From: Paraburkholderia phenazinium
GTDB taxonomy: Bacteria > Pseudomonadota > Gammaproteobacteria > Burkholderiales > Burkholderiaceae
DNA: 64,000 bases
NCBI RefSeq assembly: GCF_900141745.1
Contig: NZ_FSRM01000001.1
Location: forward strand, 3,286,001-3,350,000
Reading direction: 5' to 3'
The notes under the pieces were generated by a model. The model ran no database searches. It was not told the DNA's origin and saw only the letters and a program-made list of their open reading frames with translations. Numbering within the stretch: the stretch's first letter is position 1; every line of letters begins with the position of its first letter. Both the position numbers and the translations under genes were made by a program. This document shows positions 8,239 to 17,669 of this stretch, piece after piece.

Positions 8239-8475
8239 TCAGCCGGCCGATTGCGCCGCATTCCCCAGACGCTGCAAGATCTGTTCAAGACGCACCCCCT
8301 GCTGGTGCGTCAGTTCGTACCCGGCTTTGACCGCGAGCACACGCCGGCGCCAATAGCCGGCGTTCAGGATGCGCTGCATGGGTTGCTGTGTGGCCCAGTC
8401 GAGGTGCTCCAGTTCCGCTTCCACGACATGCAGTGCGTTTAAGCGTTGCGCCTGCCGCGATCCGTTCGATTCCAT
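8239..8475 (-). CDS. Hypothetical 78-residue protein
   Basis: A small basic, helical-looking protein beginning MESNGSRQAQRLNALHVVEA and ending LEQILQRLGNAAQSAG. The ATG at 8475 is preceded by gaggtgg at good spacing; an in-frame extension to 8544 lacks such a site. No signal peptide or membrane helix is visible. I do not recognise a family. It is convergent with hfq2 and stands alone. Confidence 0.5.
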   Translation of the reverse strand: MESNGSRQAQRLNALHVVEAELEHLDWATQQPMQRILNAGYWRRRVLAVKAGYELTHQQGVRLEQILQRLGNAAQSAG

Positions 8476-8685
8476 AGCTGCGCCACCTCGTCTTTGAGCC
8501 GCCCGGATGCGACCGATGCCGGCCGTCTCTCGCGACACACCCAAGACGAGTCACAAGGCCCAAATTTCAAGCATTTTTGTGACGTTTTGTGGCTTCGTGC
8601 GGCGCATCGATCCACAGAAAAGCCGTGGAACGCGGCGCCGGGTTTGCGCTATCCTGACTATTCGACACTCTTTGCGGAGCACGAC

Positions 8686-8868
8686 ATGTCCAAGCCGAAG
8701 CCACACGCGCCGCCTCCCGCCCAAACGGCCGAAGACCGTCTCGATGAGGCTCTCGACGAAACCTTCCCCGCGAGCGACCCGATCGCTGTCGATCCCACCG
8801 AGCGGCCGCATCCCACGCCTGTGCCTCCAGCAATCCATCACCCCGACAAAGCAAAGAAACACCACTAG
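8686..8868 (+). CDS. 60-residue protein with DETFPASDP motif
   Basis: A small hydrophilic, Pro/His-rich protein. Residues 16-32 (DRLDEALDETFPASDPIA) form a motif I have seen in short conserved proteins of many proteobacteria; no function is established that I can name. The ATG at 8686 follows gcggag at suitable spacing. The tail ends in PDKAKKHH. No signal peptide is visible. It is monocistronic; ltrA follows after 137 bp. Confidence 0.6.
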   Translation: MSKPKPHAPPPAQTAEDRLDEALDETFPASDPIAVDPTERPHPTPVPPAIHHPDKAKKHH

Positions 8869-9005
8869 ACACCGCGTCTGAGCGGTACGCTGCTGCACGC
8901 CGCGCCTGACTTTGACTTACGGCGCCCTACAGCTGCCCGCGCAATAGCACGCAGCATGAACGCCACCGAACCACCCTGCCCGCTCCCGCCAGAAGGAACG
9001 ACAGC

Positions 9006-10223
9006 ATGTCCAGCGACACCGCCCGCGGGCTCACCCGCGCCCCCGCGCGTTTCCTGCGCGAACGCGACGGGCACGAGGCCCACGTTACCAACGTCGAACT
9101 GTTTTTCGACCTGATCTACGCGTTTGCCGTCACGCAACTCTCGCATCGGCTGATGCATAACCTGAGCGCGTTCGGCGCGCTCGAAACGCTGGTCCTGTGG
9201 TTCGCGGTCTGGCTCGGCTGGCAGTACACCTGCTGGGTCACCAACTGGTTCGATCCCGAGCGCATCCAGGTCCGTCTGCTGCTGTTCGCGGTGATGGTGA
9301 TCGGCATGGTCATGGCCGCGAGCCTGCCGCTCGCCTACGGCGAACGCGGCCTTGTCTTCGCGATCAGTTATGTGGTGATCCAGGTGGGCCGTAGTCTGGT
9401 CGTGCTGGTGTTTCTGGGCCGCGACCATGCGCTCACCGCGAACTTCCGGCGCATCTGCGGATGGCTCGCGATTTCAGGCGCCGCATGGATCGCGGGAGGT
9501 CTGCTCGACGGCATGCCGCGCTTCGCCTGCTGGAGCGTAGCGGTGCTATGCGAGTACCTCTCGCCGATGTTCGGCTTCCCACTACCGGTGCTTGGCCGCT
9601 CGACCAGCGCGGACTGGCGAACCACCGAAGGAGGCCACATCGCCGAGCGCTGCCAGGCATTTGTGATTCTCGCGCTCGGCGAGTCGGTGGTGGTGACGGG
9701 CGGCACGCTGTCGGATCTGGCCACATGGACCGCGCCTTCGATCATCGCGTTTCTGGTGTGCTTTGCCGGCAGCGTCGCCATGTGGTGGGTCTACTTCGAC
9801 ACCAGCAGCAGCGCCGGCAGCCGCGCCATCGCAAGCTCGCGCGAGCCTGGCCTGATGGCAGCCTATTTCCACTACGTGCACGTGATCCTGATAGCCGGCG
9901 TGATCGTGTCGGCCGCCGCCGACGACCTCATCATCCTGCATCCGCCCGAGCGTATCGACTGGCCGACGGCGTGGCTGCTGCTCGGCGGTCCGGCCATCTA
10001 CGTGGCGGGCAACGGGTTGTACAAACGCGTCGTCTATGGCCTGTTTCCGCTATCGCACGTGGTGGGGCTGGTGCTGCTCGCGCTTCTCGCGCCATTCGCA
10101 TTTCACACCGATCTGCTCATGACGGGCGGCCTCACGACTGTCGTGATGATCGTGGTAGCCGCCTGGGAGAGCGTATCGCGCCGCGGCTCGACGCAGGCTG
10201 AGGAGCCTGCTAGCGCGGAGTAA
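9006..10223 (+). CDS. Low temperature requirement A (LtrA) family membrane protein
   Basis: 405 residues with many hydrophobic helices. The family signature HVTNVELFFDLIYAFAVTQL is at about residues 24-43, and ALGESVVVTGG is near 224. LtrA proteins are polytopic inner-membrane proteins; the name comes from a Listeria mutant unable to grow in the cold, but the biochemical function is unknown. The start is supported by agaagga about 7 nt upstream of the ATG. It is convergent with the DUF2968 gene across 158 bp in which I see no strong terminator. Confidence 0.85.
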   Translation: MSSDTARGLTRAPARFLRERDGHEAHVTNVELFFDLIYAFAVTQLSHRLMHNLSAFGALETLVLWFAVWLGWQYTCWVTNWFDPERIQVRLLLFAVMVIGMVMAASLPLAYGERGLVFAISYVVIQVGRSLVVLVFLGRDHALTANFRRICGWLAISGAAWIAGGLLDGMPRFACWSVAVLCEYLSPMFGFPLPVLGRSTSADWRTTEGGHIAERCQAFVILALGESVVVTGGTLSDLATWTAPSIIAFLVCFAGSVAMWWVYFDTSSSAGSRAIASSREPGLMAAYFHYVHVILIAGVIVSAAADDLIILHPPERIDWPTAWLLLGGPAIYVAGNGLYKRVVYGLFPLSHVVGLVLLALLAPFAFHTDLLMTGGLTTVVMIVVAAWESVSRRGSTQAEEPASAE

Positions 10224-10381
10224 CCGCGCGCGTTGCTCCCGACTGGCGGCTACCCTGCGGCAGATAGTCGAACGGCCGACGCGTGCACGCGGCGAACGGC
10301 GCCGCAAAAGCAACAAAACCCCGCACGGCGAACCGGGCGAGGTCATGTTTTACCGCGACGGCGATGAGCCTGGCGTTACGC

Positions 10382-11110
10382 TCAGTGCTGCGTCCCGGTC
10401 GTCGGCAAGCCGCTATCCAGTTGACGCTGCAGTTCCTGCACCTGACGCTGCGCATCGCGCAACTGGGCCTGGGCGGCACTCTTCTGCTGCGCAAGCGCCG
10501 TGGCTTCGGCACGCGTCTGCTGCTGCTGATTGTCGACGATGTTCTGTTGCTGACGCGCGACAGTAAGGTCGGCCTGCAGACGGTTGGCGCGGTCTTGGGA
10601 CAACGCGATCATCCGGTCGGTGAAGGCCTTTTGCGCCTCCAGCCGGGTGCGGCGGATCTCGATGTCTGACAGCTGCACGGTCTGACGGGCGAAGTCCTTG
10701 TAGATCATCTCGGCGCGCGTTTCATCCCCGGTCTTGATGACTCGCCAGAAGGTTTTCTGCTGGAACAGCGCGACGTAGTACGTCATTTCCTGCGGGTAGA
10801 ACAGCATGCTCGCGCCGTAGCTGCCGTTGTACGTCGTGCGCAATTCCTTCAGATCCGAACCCCGGATCATCTGCTGCAATTCCGCGACGTTGCCGGCAGC
10901 GGATTGCTTTGCCTCGTCCGCTGTCAGCGCTGCGCTCTGCCCTTGCTGGTCCTGGGTCGTGGCGGGCAACGGAGCTGTCGTACCCGGCTGGGAAACGACC
11001 GCGGCGCTTGCTCCGCTATCCGGCAGAGACTGCGCATAGATGCCCTGCACAGTCCCGAGCGTTATCAGAGCGCCCAAGGCAATCTGTCGAAGTTTCGACT
11101 TGTGGTCCAT
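10382..11110 (-). CDS. DUF2968-type exported protein at distal end of Tad cluster
   Basis: 242 residues with a signal peptide (LRQIALGALITLGTVQGIYAQ) and a low-complexity linker. A domain follows (about 75-140: ELQQMIRGSDLKELRTTYNG through LFQQKTFWRVIKTGDETRAE) that I assign to DUF2968, and then a long Gln/Ala-rich predicted coiled coil to the C-terminus. DUF2968 proteins are of unknown function and common in Burkholderia. It starts 48 bp after the sigma-54 activator stop, in the same direction, so it may be the last gene of the Tad transcription unit. A periplasmic coiled coil could serve as an envelope scaffold; that is inference. Confidence 0.75.
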   Translation of the reverse strand: MDHKSKLRQIALGALITLGTVQGIYAQSLPDSGASAAVVSQPGTTAPLPATTQDQQGQSAALTADEAKQSAAGNVAELQQMIRGSDLKELRTTYNGSYGASMLFYPQEMTYYVALFQQKTFWRVIKTGDETRAEMIYKDFARQTVQLSDIEIRRTRLEAQKAFTDRMIALSQDRANRLQADLTVARQQQNIVDNQQQQTRAEATALAQQKSAAQAQLRDAQRQVQELQRQLDSGLPTTGTQH

Positions 11111-11158
11111 GTAATTCCTGCTTGAACAGTTTTTGTTTTGTTACATCTTGTCTCATTA

Positions 11159-12550
11159 TTACTCACTTTCGCGGGTTTCGGGCTCCTCGTCGAAAATTTG
11201 ATACTTACGCATTTTCTCCCAAAGCACCTTGCGGCTGATCCCCAATGTGCCGGCCGTATCTTGCCTGCGCCAACCGTTTGCTTCAAGCGCCGCGAGCACG
11301 CGGTTGCGTTCGGCCATGTCCCATTTGCTGCGGTCCACCAGCACTTCTGCCGCGCTCTCCGCGGGCACCGGCTGGCTACTGCGCGCGAGCGCCAGCAGCC
11401 GATGCAGCCTGGCCGCATCCCACGCGCCGATCTGGCGCACGGTCACGCCGATCCGCTCGGCGAGGTTGCGCAGTTCGCGCACATTACCGGGGAAATAAGT
11501 ATCGGCTACTGCGTCGGCCAGCCAGTAAGGAATATCCGGCAGCGTGGCGAGCCGTTCGGCTCCCACTACCGAGGCGATAAACGCCTTGAAGATCGCGATC
11601 TTGTCGACCGCCCCGCGTTCTTCGAGCGAGGGAATTTTTAGTTCGATCACCGCAAGCCGGTAGTAAAGATCGGCGCGGAAGGTGCCATCCTTGACGAGCT
11701 GCGGCAGGTGCTTGTTGGTGGCGGCGACGAGCCGGAAGTCAAGCTTGATGGGCGTCGCCGAACCGATTCGGGTGACCGCGCTGTCCTCGAGCACGCGCAG
11801 CAGCTTGACCTGTTGATAGAGCGGCAGGTCGCCGATTTCGTCGAGAAACAGGGTGCCGCCGTCAGCCTGCTCGAAGTAGCCTTTGTGGGCCACCACCGCG
11901 CCGGTAAACGAGCCTTTCGAATGTCCGAAGAAAAGCGATTCGAAGAGGCCATCAGGAATCGCGCCACAGTTCACCGGCACGAACGGGCCCTGTCCGTAGC
12001 GGCGGTGCTTTTCGTGCAGAAGCTGCGCGATGCGCTCCTTGCCGACGCCGGTCTCGCCATGCACGAGCACACTGGTGTCGCAGTCGGCGAACGTGTCGAC
12101 TTCGTGCAGCAAGGCCTGCATGCATTCCGAATTGGCGACCAGCGCGCTCGACTCGAGCGTCTGCGCGGTATGGGCGCGCAATTGCAGCACGAGCTTGGTG
12201 ACCATGCCGCGCAATTCGGCGCAAGTGAAGTCGAGCGGCAGGATGTGCGAATACTCGGACGGGTACATCGCGGGATCGTGATCGCGCGGCGCCGCGCCGA
12301 CCCACACCACTGGCATGCCATGGGCGGCTTGCCAGTCGCGCAGGATCAGCGCGCCGCTGTCGATCACCGACACGCTGATGATGGCGAGCGACGGGCGCAG
12401 TGCAGTGCGTTCGGGGGAGATCGCGATATCGTCGGCGCGGATCACTTCGACATCGAAGCTCGCCATGCAGCGTGCGACCCGGTCGACGATGTCGGCCTTA
12501 CCTTCCCAGACGTAGATATCGAGTTCGTCGATTTTGGCGGTGGTTCTCAT
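11159..12550 (-). CDS. Sigma-54-dependent transcriptional activator of the Tad cluster
   Basis: 463 residues. The N-terminal domain of about 130 residues resembles a receiver, but I see no phosphorylatable aspartate (the strand reads [12 protein letters not shown]). The central AAA+ domain has Walker A GETGVGKE (near 166), the sigma-54 contact loop as GSFTGA rather than GAFTGA, Walker [12 protein letters not shown] and an arginine-finger region. The C-terminus has a Fis-type helix-turn-helix ([19 protein letters not shown], then [15 protein letters not shown]). It starts 10 bp after the tadG stop with no clear Shine-Dalgarno, suggesting coupling. It probably activates the sigma-54 promoter at 24841-24856. 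An unphosphorylated, ligand-controlled activator (VpsR/FleQ-like) is one possibility. Confidence 0.9.
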   Translation of the reverse strand: MRTTAKIDELDIYVWEGKADIVDRVARCMASFDVEVIRADDIAISPERTALRPSLAIISVSVIDSGALILRDWQAAHGMPVVWVGAAPRDHDPAMYPSEYSHILPLDFTCAELRGMVTKLVLQLRAHTAQTLESSALVANSECMQALLHEVDTFADCDTSVLVHGETGVGKERIAQLLHEKHRRYGQGPFVPVNCGAIPDGLFESLFFGHSKGSFTGAVVAHKGYFEQADGGTLFLDEIGDLPLYQQVKLLRVLEDSAVTRIGSATPIKLDFRLVAATNKHLPQLVKDGTFRADLYYRLAVIELKIPSLEERGAVDKIAIFKAFIASVVGAERLATLPDIPYWLADAVADTYFPGNVRELRNLAERIGVTVRQIGAWDAARLHRLLALARSSQPVPAESAAEVLVDRSKWDMAERNRVLAALEANGWRRQDTAGTLGISRKVLWEKMRKYQIFDEEPETRESE

Positions 12551-12560
12551 TGGCGAAGAA

Positions 12561-14360
12561 TCAGTAAACCAGTTGGGCCTGGCCGCAGGCGAGTCCGAGG
12601 TCGTGGACCGTGCTTACGCCGATCTGGACACCCAGCAGTTGCAATAAGGGGACGAGGAGCGCGTCGAGCGAGGCCAGGATCGGATTGAGCACGGAGACAA
12701 GTGCACTAAGCAAAGGCGCTGCCGCCGCGCTGACGTCGCCACCAAGCAGCGTTGCATGAATCGAAGTGGCCATCTGCGCTGCAAGTTGAGTCAGCAAGCC
12801 GGCAGCGGCCGAGCCGACCGCGTTGGTATTAGTGGACTGGTATGCGGTGCTGCTGTTCGGCACGCCATTGAAGGTGAGCGTGGTCTGCGCCGGCTGCAAG
12901 GTGAGATTCAGGCCCGATGCCGGCGAGGACGATCCAACCGATACGTTGACAGCTGACATCCCCAGCGCGTTCACGGACGTGATCGTCGCCGGCTGGTTGC
13001 ACTGCATCGCAGTGGTCGTATTCGTGAAGTTATTCAGCGCGTCCCCGCCGATGCATAGACCCGCGATGCCAGTGTTCGCGACAATGGTGCTTTGGCTCGT
13101 GGCCTGTTGAGTAGTACACATCGTATTTGTCAAAGTGGCGGTTCCATACCCCGCCTCGATGTAAATCGGCAGGTTCAAGGCACTGACGCTAACGAGATCC
13201 GGCAGTCCCAGAAAGGTCAAGCCTAAGCTCAAATTCAGCAGGTTGACGTTCAGATAGACCTGCACTTCCGCCGAACGCGCACTCGCGCGTGGGGTGCCGT
13301 TCGCATACGTCCCGGCTTCGCCCACTGCAATGACCGGTGGCTGGATGATCTTCGCCTGCGCCGAAATGTTCGCTAACGGACCTAGATTAAGCGCGGTGTT
13401 GAGGTTGATGGCCGAGTTGCCGTGGGCAATCTCGGCGGCCGCCATCAATACGTCGAGCGCATTCACGGTAGCGCTGACCGCCGCTTGCGGATCGTCGAGC
13501 GCTACGGCTAACAAACCGTTGGTGCCTGGCGTGTTGCCGAGCGCGACTTGCAGTCCGCCCGGAATGGCAGCCTGAATCGTACCCAGATCGGTAATAGCCG
13601 TCGCGCCCACCAACGTGCTCTTGCTCGCGGCCGTGACCATCGCTGAGACCAGGTTCGGAAGCGATATGTTGGTGTTGAGCAATTGAGTCATCGAACCGAC
13701 ACCGATCGCCGCAGCCAGGTCACCCAGCTTGATCTGAGTAGTAGCCAGTCCTTGATAAGACGCCACGCTCAGATTCAGGTTAGTGCCGAGCAGGCTGTTC
13801 AACAGGCCATTCACGAGTCCACCCGAGAGGGTCGCCACGGCGGAGGTGATCGAAAACGAGCGAACGTTGGTCGCTTCTGCCGTGCTGACGGCCTGGACGT
13901 TGCGCGCCGGTCCCAGGAAAAAGTACGGCACCTTCTCGCTGACGGTGACCTGCACCGCATTCATCGGCGAACCAGAAGTCGAAAAATAGGATTGACCGGC
14001 ATTGGCCGACGGATCCCAGCGGCCGCACACTACAGTCACGGTGGCACTCGTCGACAAATTGTTGCCCTTCACCGCATTGTTCTGCGCCGAAGTGGTGGCC
14101 GAGGCACATGCCCCACCGTTGCTGACGGTCTGCGCACCAGCCGTCGCCGCCATATCCGCGGTCCGCTGCATCTCCCGCCGCGCAAAGTAGAGGTTGCCGA
14201 TATCGATCGCGCCAAGCGCCACCACCGTCAATCCGAGACAAAGCGCAGCCATCAGTATCGTGACGCCGCGTTGGCGCCGCATCGACACATGGCTCGCGCG
14301 GCGCCGGTGCGCGAAGCGCACACGCCGGACAAAACGGAGAGATGGTTCGGATGCCGACAT
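12561..14360 (-). CDS. tadG: TadG-like pilus assembly protein
   Basis: About 599 residues. After a basic N-terminus comes the TadG/TadE-type segment [20 protein letters not shown] (hydrophobic) followed by [20 protein letters not shown]. The rest is an extracytoplasmic region rich in Asn, Leu, Ser and Thr, with several cysteines and leucine-rich stretches near the C-terminus. TadG proteins are membrane-anchored pseudopilin-related factors of Flp pilus assembly. The ATG at 14360 lies one base after the DUF3613 stop, indicating coupling; MRRQRG further in is an alternative start. The sigma-54 activator follows after 10 bp. Assignment rests on the N-terminal motif and context. Confidence 0.8.
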   Translation of the reverse strand: MSASEPSLRFVRRVRFAHRRRASHVSMRRQRGVTILMAALCLGLTVVALGAIDIGNLYFARREMQRTADMAATAGAQTVSNGGACASATTSAQNNAVKGNNLSTSATVTVVCGRWDPSANAGQSYFSTSGSPMNAVQVTVSEKVPYFFLGPARNVQAVSTAEATNVRSFSITSAVATLSGGLVNGLLNSLLGTNLNLSVASYQGLATTQIKLGDLAAAIGVGSMTQLLNTNISLPNLVSAMVTAASKSTLVGATAITDLGTIQAAIPGGLQVALGNTPGTNGLLAVALDDPQAAVSATVNALDVLMAAAEIAHGNSAINLNTALNLGPLANISAQAKIIQPPVIAVGEAGTYANGTPRASARSAEVQVYLNVNLLNLSLGLTFLGLPDLVSVSALNLPIYIEAGYGTATLTNTMCTTQQATSQSTIVANTGIAGLCIGGDALNNFTNTTTAMQCNQPATITSVNALGMSAVNVSVGSSSPASGLNLTLQPAQTTLTFNGVPNSSTAYQSTNTNAVGSAAAGLLTQLAAQMATSIHATLLGGDVSAAAAPLLSALVSVLNPILASLDALLVPLLQLLGVQIGVSTVHDLGLACGQAQLVY

Positions 14361-14361
14361 A

Positions 14362-14721
14362 TCAGTTCTGCGGCAGCGTGCCGCCCTGTGAACCGCCTGC
14401 GCCCGCCTGACTGACTGAGGAACCGAAGAAATCGGGAATCTTCGAATTGAACGACTCGAGATACCGCTTGTAAGCGAGGCCGGCTTCCGCGCCGAGCATC
14501 GGCCGGGCGGGTGCAGCCTCTGCATTGCTGCGCTGAAGCGCGAGCCACTCTTTGGTTGAGTGATCGATCTCGCTGCTCCGCGGAGGCTGCTGTGCCGAGT
14601 CGCTCTCCGCATAGGCGGAATCCGCGCCGCCGGCTATCGTCAATGCGAGCGCCGCCATAGCAGTTGTCAGCGAGAGGCCCGCGATACGCGCCCTGCCTGT
14701 TTTTCTGTCCTTCTTCGTCAT
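14362..14721 (-). CDS. DUF3613-type exported protein in Tad cluster
   Basis: 119 residues with a signal peptide (SLTTAMAALALTIAGGADSAYA). The core KEWLALQRSNAEAAPARPML, then GAEAGLAYKRYLESFNSKIP, matches my memory of DUF3613, a family seen in betaproteobacterial Flp loci. The ATG at 14721 has an excellent Shine-Dalgarno (agaagggggc). It overlaps nothing but lies 22 bp after tadD and one base before tadG. Function unknown; probably a periplasmic accessory factor of pilus assembly. Confidence 0.75.
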   Translation of the reverse strand: MTKKDRKTGRARIAGLSLTTAMAALALTIAGGADSAYAESDSAQQPPRSSEIDHSTKEWLALQRSNAEAAPARPMLGAEAGLAYKRYLESFNSKIPDFFGSSVSQAGAGGSQGGTLPQN

Positions 14722-14743
14722 GTTCGCCCCCTTCTGCCGCCTG

Positions 14744-15637
14744 TTATTGTGAGAATCGCTGCAACAAGCGCGGTGCGGGTTCGACTCCCTGCACGCCAAC
14801 GACCGGCGCAGACCGTGCCGTCTGTTGCGCTAGCGCGACCTTTGCCTGAGCCTGTGCCGCCTGCGTCGCCATGGCCACCTTCGCCGCCTCGCGGCGAATC
14901 GCCAGGCGCACATCCGGTGAGAACTTCTCCTGGTCCATCAGGGCTGCAGCCTGCGTGTCCTTGCCATCCGCCAGCAAAAACAGCACGACGTTGCTGACGA
15001 TTTTCGGATTGGCGTGATCGAGTTCCGCCGCTTTCATCAGCGGCACACGGGCGCCATTGACATCCCCCTCGCGCAGCCTTGCGTAACCGAGATCCGAGAG
15101 TGTCGGTGCATCGGTCGGCGCGAGCCGGACCGCTTCCTGCAACTGTTGCGCGGCATGGCCAAAATCTCCCGACGCCCCAGCGATCAATCCAAGCCCACGA
15201 TAGCCGCGCGCGGCAAGCGGCGTCTGCAGCAGTTTCGTGTAAGTATCTGAAGCTGCCTGCGGCTGATCGGTCATGCGCAACGCGTCGGCACGCAGCAGGG
15301 TTGTCTCGGGCTTCACGCCATACTGCTTTTCGAACGCGTCGATGTGAGCAAGAGAGGCGTAGTAAAGCCCTTGAGCCTGCATGCGCTCGATCAGATTGAG
15401 GTACGTGCTCGGCGCGTCCGGTGCAGGGTCGCGGTTCGCCTGTTCGATGTCGGCCTGGCGTTCTGCTTGCGGCCCCACTCCGTAGCCCGACAGCTTCGAC
15501 GCGCAGGCGCTGAGCAAGGCGAACGCGAGCAGGATGACCAGATGCCGGGTGCTCCGCAATCTCACGGTCGAAGCTTTGCGTTCAACCAGTACGGTCTGAA
15601 AGCAAAGATCGGATGTCGCATCGTTAGTCGTTACCAT
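14744..15637 (-). CDS. tadD: TadD-like TPR lipoprotein of Flp pilus assembly
   Basis: 297 residues. A lipoprotein signal (LVILLAFALLSAC) places the acylated cysteine near residue 45. The mature protein consists of tetratricopeptide-like helix pairs (TLLRADALRMTDQPQAASDT; YRGLGLIAGASGDFGHAAQQ; LSDLGYARLREGDVNGARVP). TadD is an outer-membrane-associated lipoprotein needed for assembly or secretion of Flp pili. The start lies 8 bp after the tadC stop with a weak site (aggtaatga); a GTG nearer the signal peptide is an alternative. The Ala/Gln-rich C-terminus is low complexity. Confidence 0.88.
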   Translation of the reverse strand: MVTTNDATSDLCFQTVLVERKASTVRLRSTRHLVILLAFALLSACASKLSGYGVGPQAERQADIEQANRDPAPDAPSTYLNLIERMQAQGLYYASLAHIDAFEKQYGVKPETTLLRADALRMTDQPQAASDTYTKLLQTPLAARGYRGLGLIAGASGDFGHAAQQLQEAVRLAPTDAPTLSDLGYARLREGDVNGARVPLMKAAELDHANPKIVSNVVLFLLADGKDTQAAALMDQEKFSPDVRLAIRREAAKVAMATQAAQAQAKVALAQQTARSAPVVGVQGVEPAPRLLQRFSQ

Positions 15638-15645
15638 TTCATTAC

Positions 15646-16662
15646 CTACCGTTTCGCCGTACCTAGCGAGTGAGTGACGGACAGCACGCCTGGCCCAGCG
15701 GTCACGATCAGGAGCGCCGGCAGCAGCGTCATGATCATTACACCCGTCATCTTCACTGCGAGACGTCCGATCCTCTCGCGTAGCATCGCGCGGCGGGTTT
15801 CACGCAGGCGTTCGCCAAATTGCTTTAACGGTTCCTGTACCGCACCGCCATGGCGATCCACCTGAATCAGCAAGCGCACGATGGCGCGCAAATCTTCGTT
15901 CCCATAGCTCGATGCGAGTCGCTGCAGCGACTGTTCACGTGTGCGGCCCGTTGCGAACTGGCGCTGGGCAATCTCCAGTTCGCTCGACAGTACTGGCAGG
16001 ACGCCACGGAAATCACCGACCATCACCTGCAGACTCTGATCGATCGACAATCCAACCCCTTGAAGCAAACGCAGCAGGTCCACCAGCATCGGCAGTTCGT
16101 CAATCACGCCGCGCCGCCGCGCGGCCGCGCGCCGCTGAATAAAAAACTTCGGCAGCATGAAGCCGACAATTGCCGCGCAACCCACCAGAGCAACGTAGCG
16201 CCGGCCGTCGAGATAACCGCTTGCGAGCACGCCGCAAAGCAGAGGCAAGACGACCGCACAACCGATTCGTGCGATCAGGAACAATCCGCGTGCTCGCGTA
16301 TCCACGAAGCCGCATTGTTCGAGCATGCGCCGGTCTTCATCGGCGACCAGTTGTCGTCCCAGCGGCGTATCGAGCCAGCGGATGCCGGTGTGCGCGAATC
16401 GTTCCAGCAAGGCCCGCAGTCCACCGACGCGGATGGACTTCGGCGCGTCCGCGGCTGTGCTTGAGACTGCGTCAGAACGGCGCGCGGCGCTCGCGGCAGC
16501 GAGTGCTGCGCTTTGCACAGCGTGTTGATCGAGCGCGTGCGCCAATGTGCGCTCGCTGCGGCGCGCCGCCGCCAGCCTCGCTAGCAATAGTCCGGCGATC
16601 AACAGGAACGCAAAAGCGACGAGCGCCAGTGCAAGCGCAGCGACAAGGTTGACTTGCATCAT
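15646..16662 (-). CDS. tadC: TadC-like inner-membrane platform protein
   Basis: 338 residues of the type II secretion F / TadBC family: an N-terminal transmembrane helix, two helices around residues 140-200, the cytoplasmic domain (DELPMLVDLLRLLQGVGLSI; GNEDLRAIVRLLIQVDRHGG; LRERIGRLAVKMTGVMI) and a C-terminal helix. It forms part of the platform that couples the TadA ATPase to pilin extraction. ATG at 16662 overlaps the tadB stop by four bases (ATGA), which decides the start; it is a tandem ATGATG, so 16659 is equally possible. It lies 8 bp ahead of tadD. Confidence 0.92.
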   Translation of the reverse strand: MMQVNLVAALALALVAFAFLLIAGLLLARLAAARRSERTLAHALDQHAVQSAALAAASAARRSDAVSSTAADAPKSIRVGGLRALLERFAHTGIRWLDTPLGRQLVADEDRRMLEQCGFVDTRARGLFLIARIGCAVVLPLLCGVLASGYLDGRRYVALVGCAAIVGFMLPKFFIQRRAAARRRGVIDELPMLVDLLRLLQGVGLSIDQSLQVMVGDFRGVLPVLSSELEIAQRQFATGRTREQSLQRLASSYGNEDLRAIVRLLIQVDRHGGAVQEPLKQFGERLRETRRAMLRERIGRLAVKMTGVMIMTLLPALLIVTAGPGVLSVTHSLGTAKR

Positions 16663-17669
16663 GTCCCCGGCAACCGCGTCAGGCGGTAAAGTACATACGC
16701 ACCGACGATCTGTAGTCCGAACGCGAGGTATACCAGCTGTCGCCCGCTCGCATCGAACCACATCGCGCCAAAATAGCGCGGATTGGTCAACATCAGAAAA
16801 CCACCAATGCCAACCGGCAGCAAAGCAAGAATCCAGGCTGACAAGCGTGTTTCCGCAGACATCGCGGCCAGTTCTCGCCCGGCTTGCTCGAGGTCGCGCA
16901 TGAAAGACGCCATGCGATCCAGCATGACATCGGCACGACCACCGTACTTCACCGAGAGGCGCAACACGGCGCCGACCAGTTCGAGTTCACGAGCGCCGTA
17001 CAGCACCGCCGCCTGCGACAACGCACGGTCGATCTCGATGCCGCTGCGCAACATCCGGGAAACGTGATCGAGACAGTCACGCAGCGGCGCTTCGGTGATC
17101 TGCATCGCTCCCTGGAACGCCGCCGGCACGCTGTTGCCCAGCGTAATCAGACGCACAATGCCATCCAGAAACGACGGCAATTGCTGCACTATCTTCTGAC
17201 GGCGCTTCTGGGTTCTCACGGACACGATGAATGTGACGAAACACACGCACGCGAGCAGCATCACCGCCGCAGCCAGTGCCCCGCCCTCGCGCGCCGCCCA
17301 GACGCATAACCATAACGAGACCGCCGCCACGATGATTACCAGCGTGCGGGCATGCGAAATGCCCGCGCGGTTCATTGCGTTGTCGACGAGAAAGCGTAGC
17401 CGCGCCTTCAGATAAGCCAGTTGCTCGCGCGTGCCGGAACCTGCCTCGGGCGCATGCGGCATCACACCGCCATGTACCGTCGACGCCTGGCGCACGGACG
17501 CCACTCGCGGACGCTGGACGTTCACGGGCGCCGTCGGCGCCATCCGGCTGTCGATGAAGCGCTCGGTGCTGACCTGCTCATCGCGTCGTGCCCCACGCTG
17601 CCACAACAGCAGCGCACCGGCCGCGCATAACAGCGCGATCGCCGCGAAGAGCATGGTGGCGCTAGACAT
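16659..17669 (-). CDS. tadB: TadB-like inner-membrane platform protein
   Basis: 336 residues of the TadB family, paralogous to TadC: hydrophobic N-terminus (TMLFAAIALLCAAGALLLW), a paired helix around residues 115-160, the T2SF domain (QQLPSFLDGIVRLITLGNSV; ARELELVGAVLRLSVKYGGR; ETRLSAWILALLPVGIGGFL) and a final membrane helix. It acts with TadC as the assembly platform of the Flp pilus. ATG at 17669 overlaps the end of tadA (ATGTCTAG) by eight bases, supporting this start over longer versions. The gene is followed by tadC with a four-base overlap. Confidence 0.92.
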   Translation of the reverse strand: MSSATMLFAAIALLCAAGALLLWQRGARRDEQVSTERFIDSRMAPTAPVNVQRPRVASVRQASTVHGGVMPHAPEAGSGTREQLAYLKARLRFLVDNAMNRAGISHARTLVIIVAAVSLWLCVWAAREGGALAAAVMLLACVCFVTFIVSVRTQKRRQKIVQQLPSFLDGIVRLITLGNSVPAAFQGAMQITEAPLRDCLDHVSRMLRSGIEIDRALSQAAVLYGARELELVGAVLRLSVKYGGRADVMLDRMASFMRDLEQAGRELAAMSAETRLSAWILALLPVGIGGFLMLTNPRYFGAMWFDASGRQLVYLAFGLQIVGAYVLYRLTRLPGT

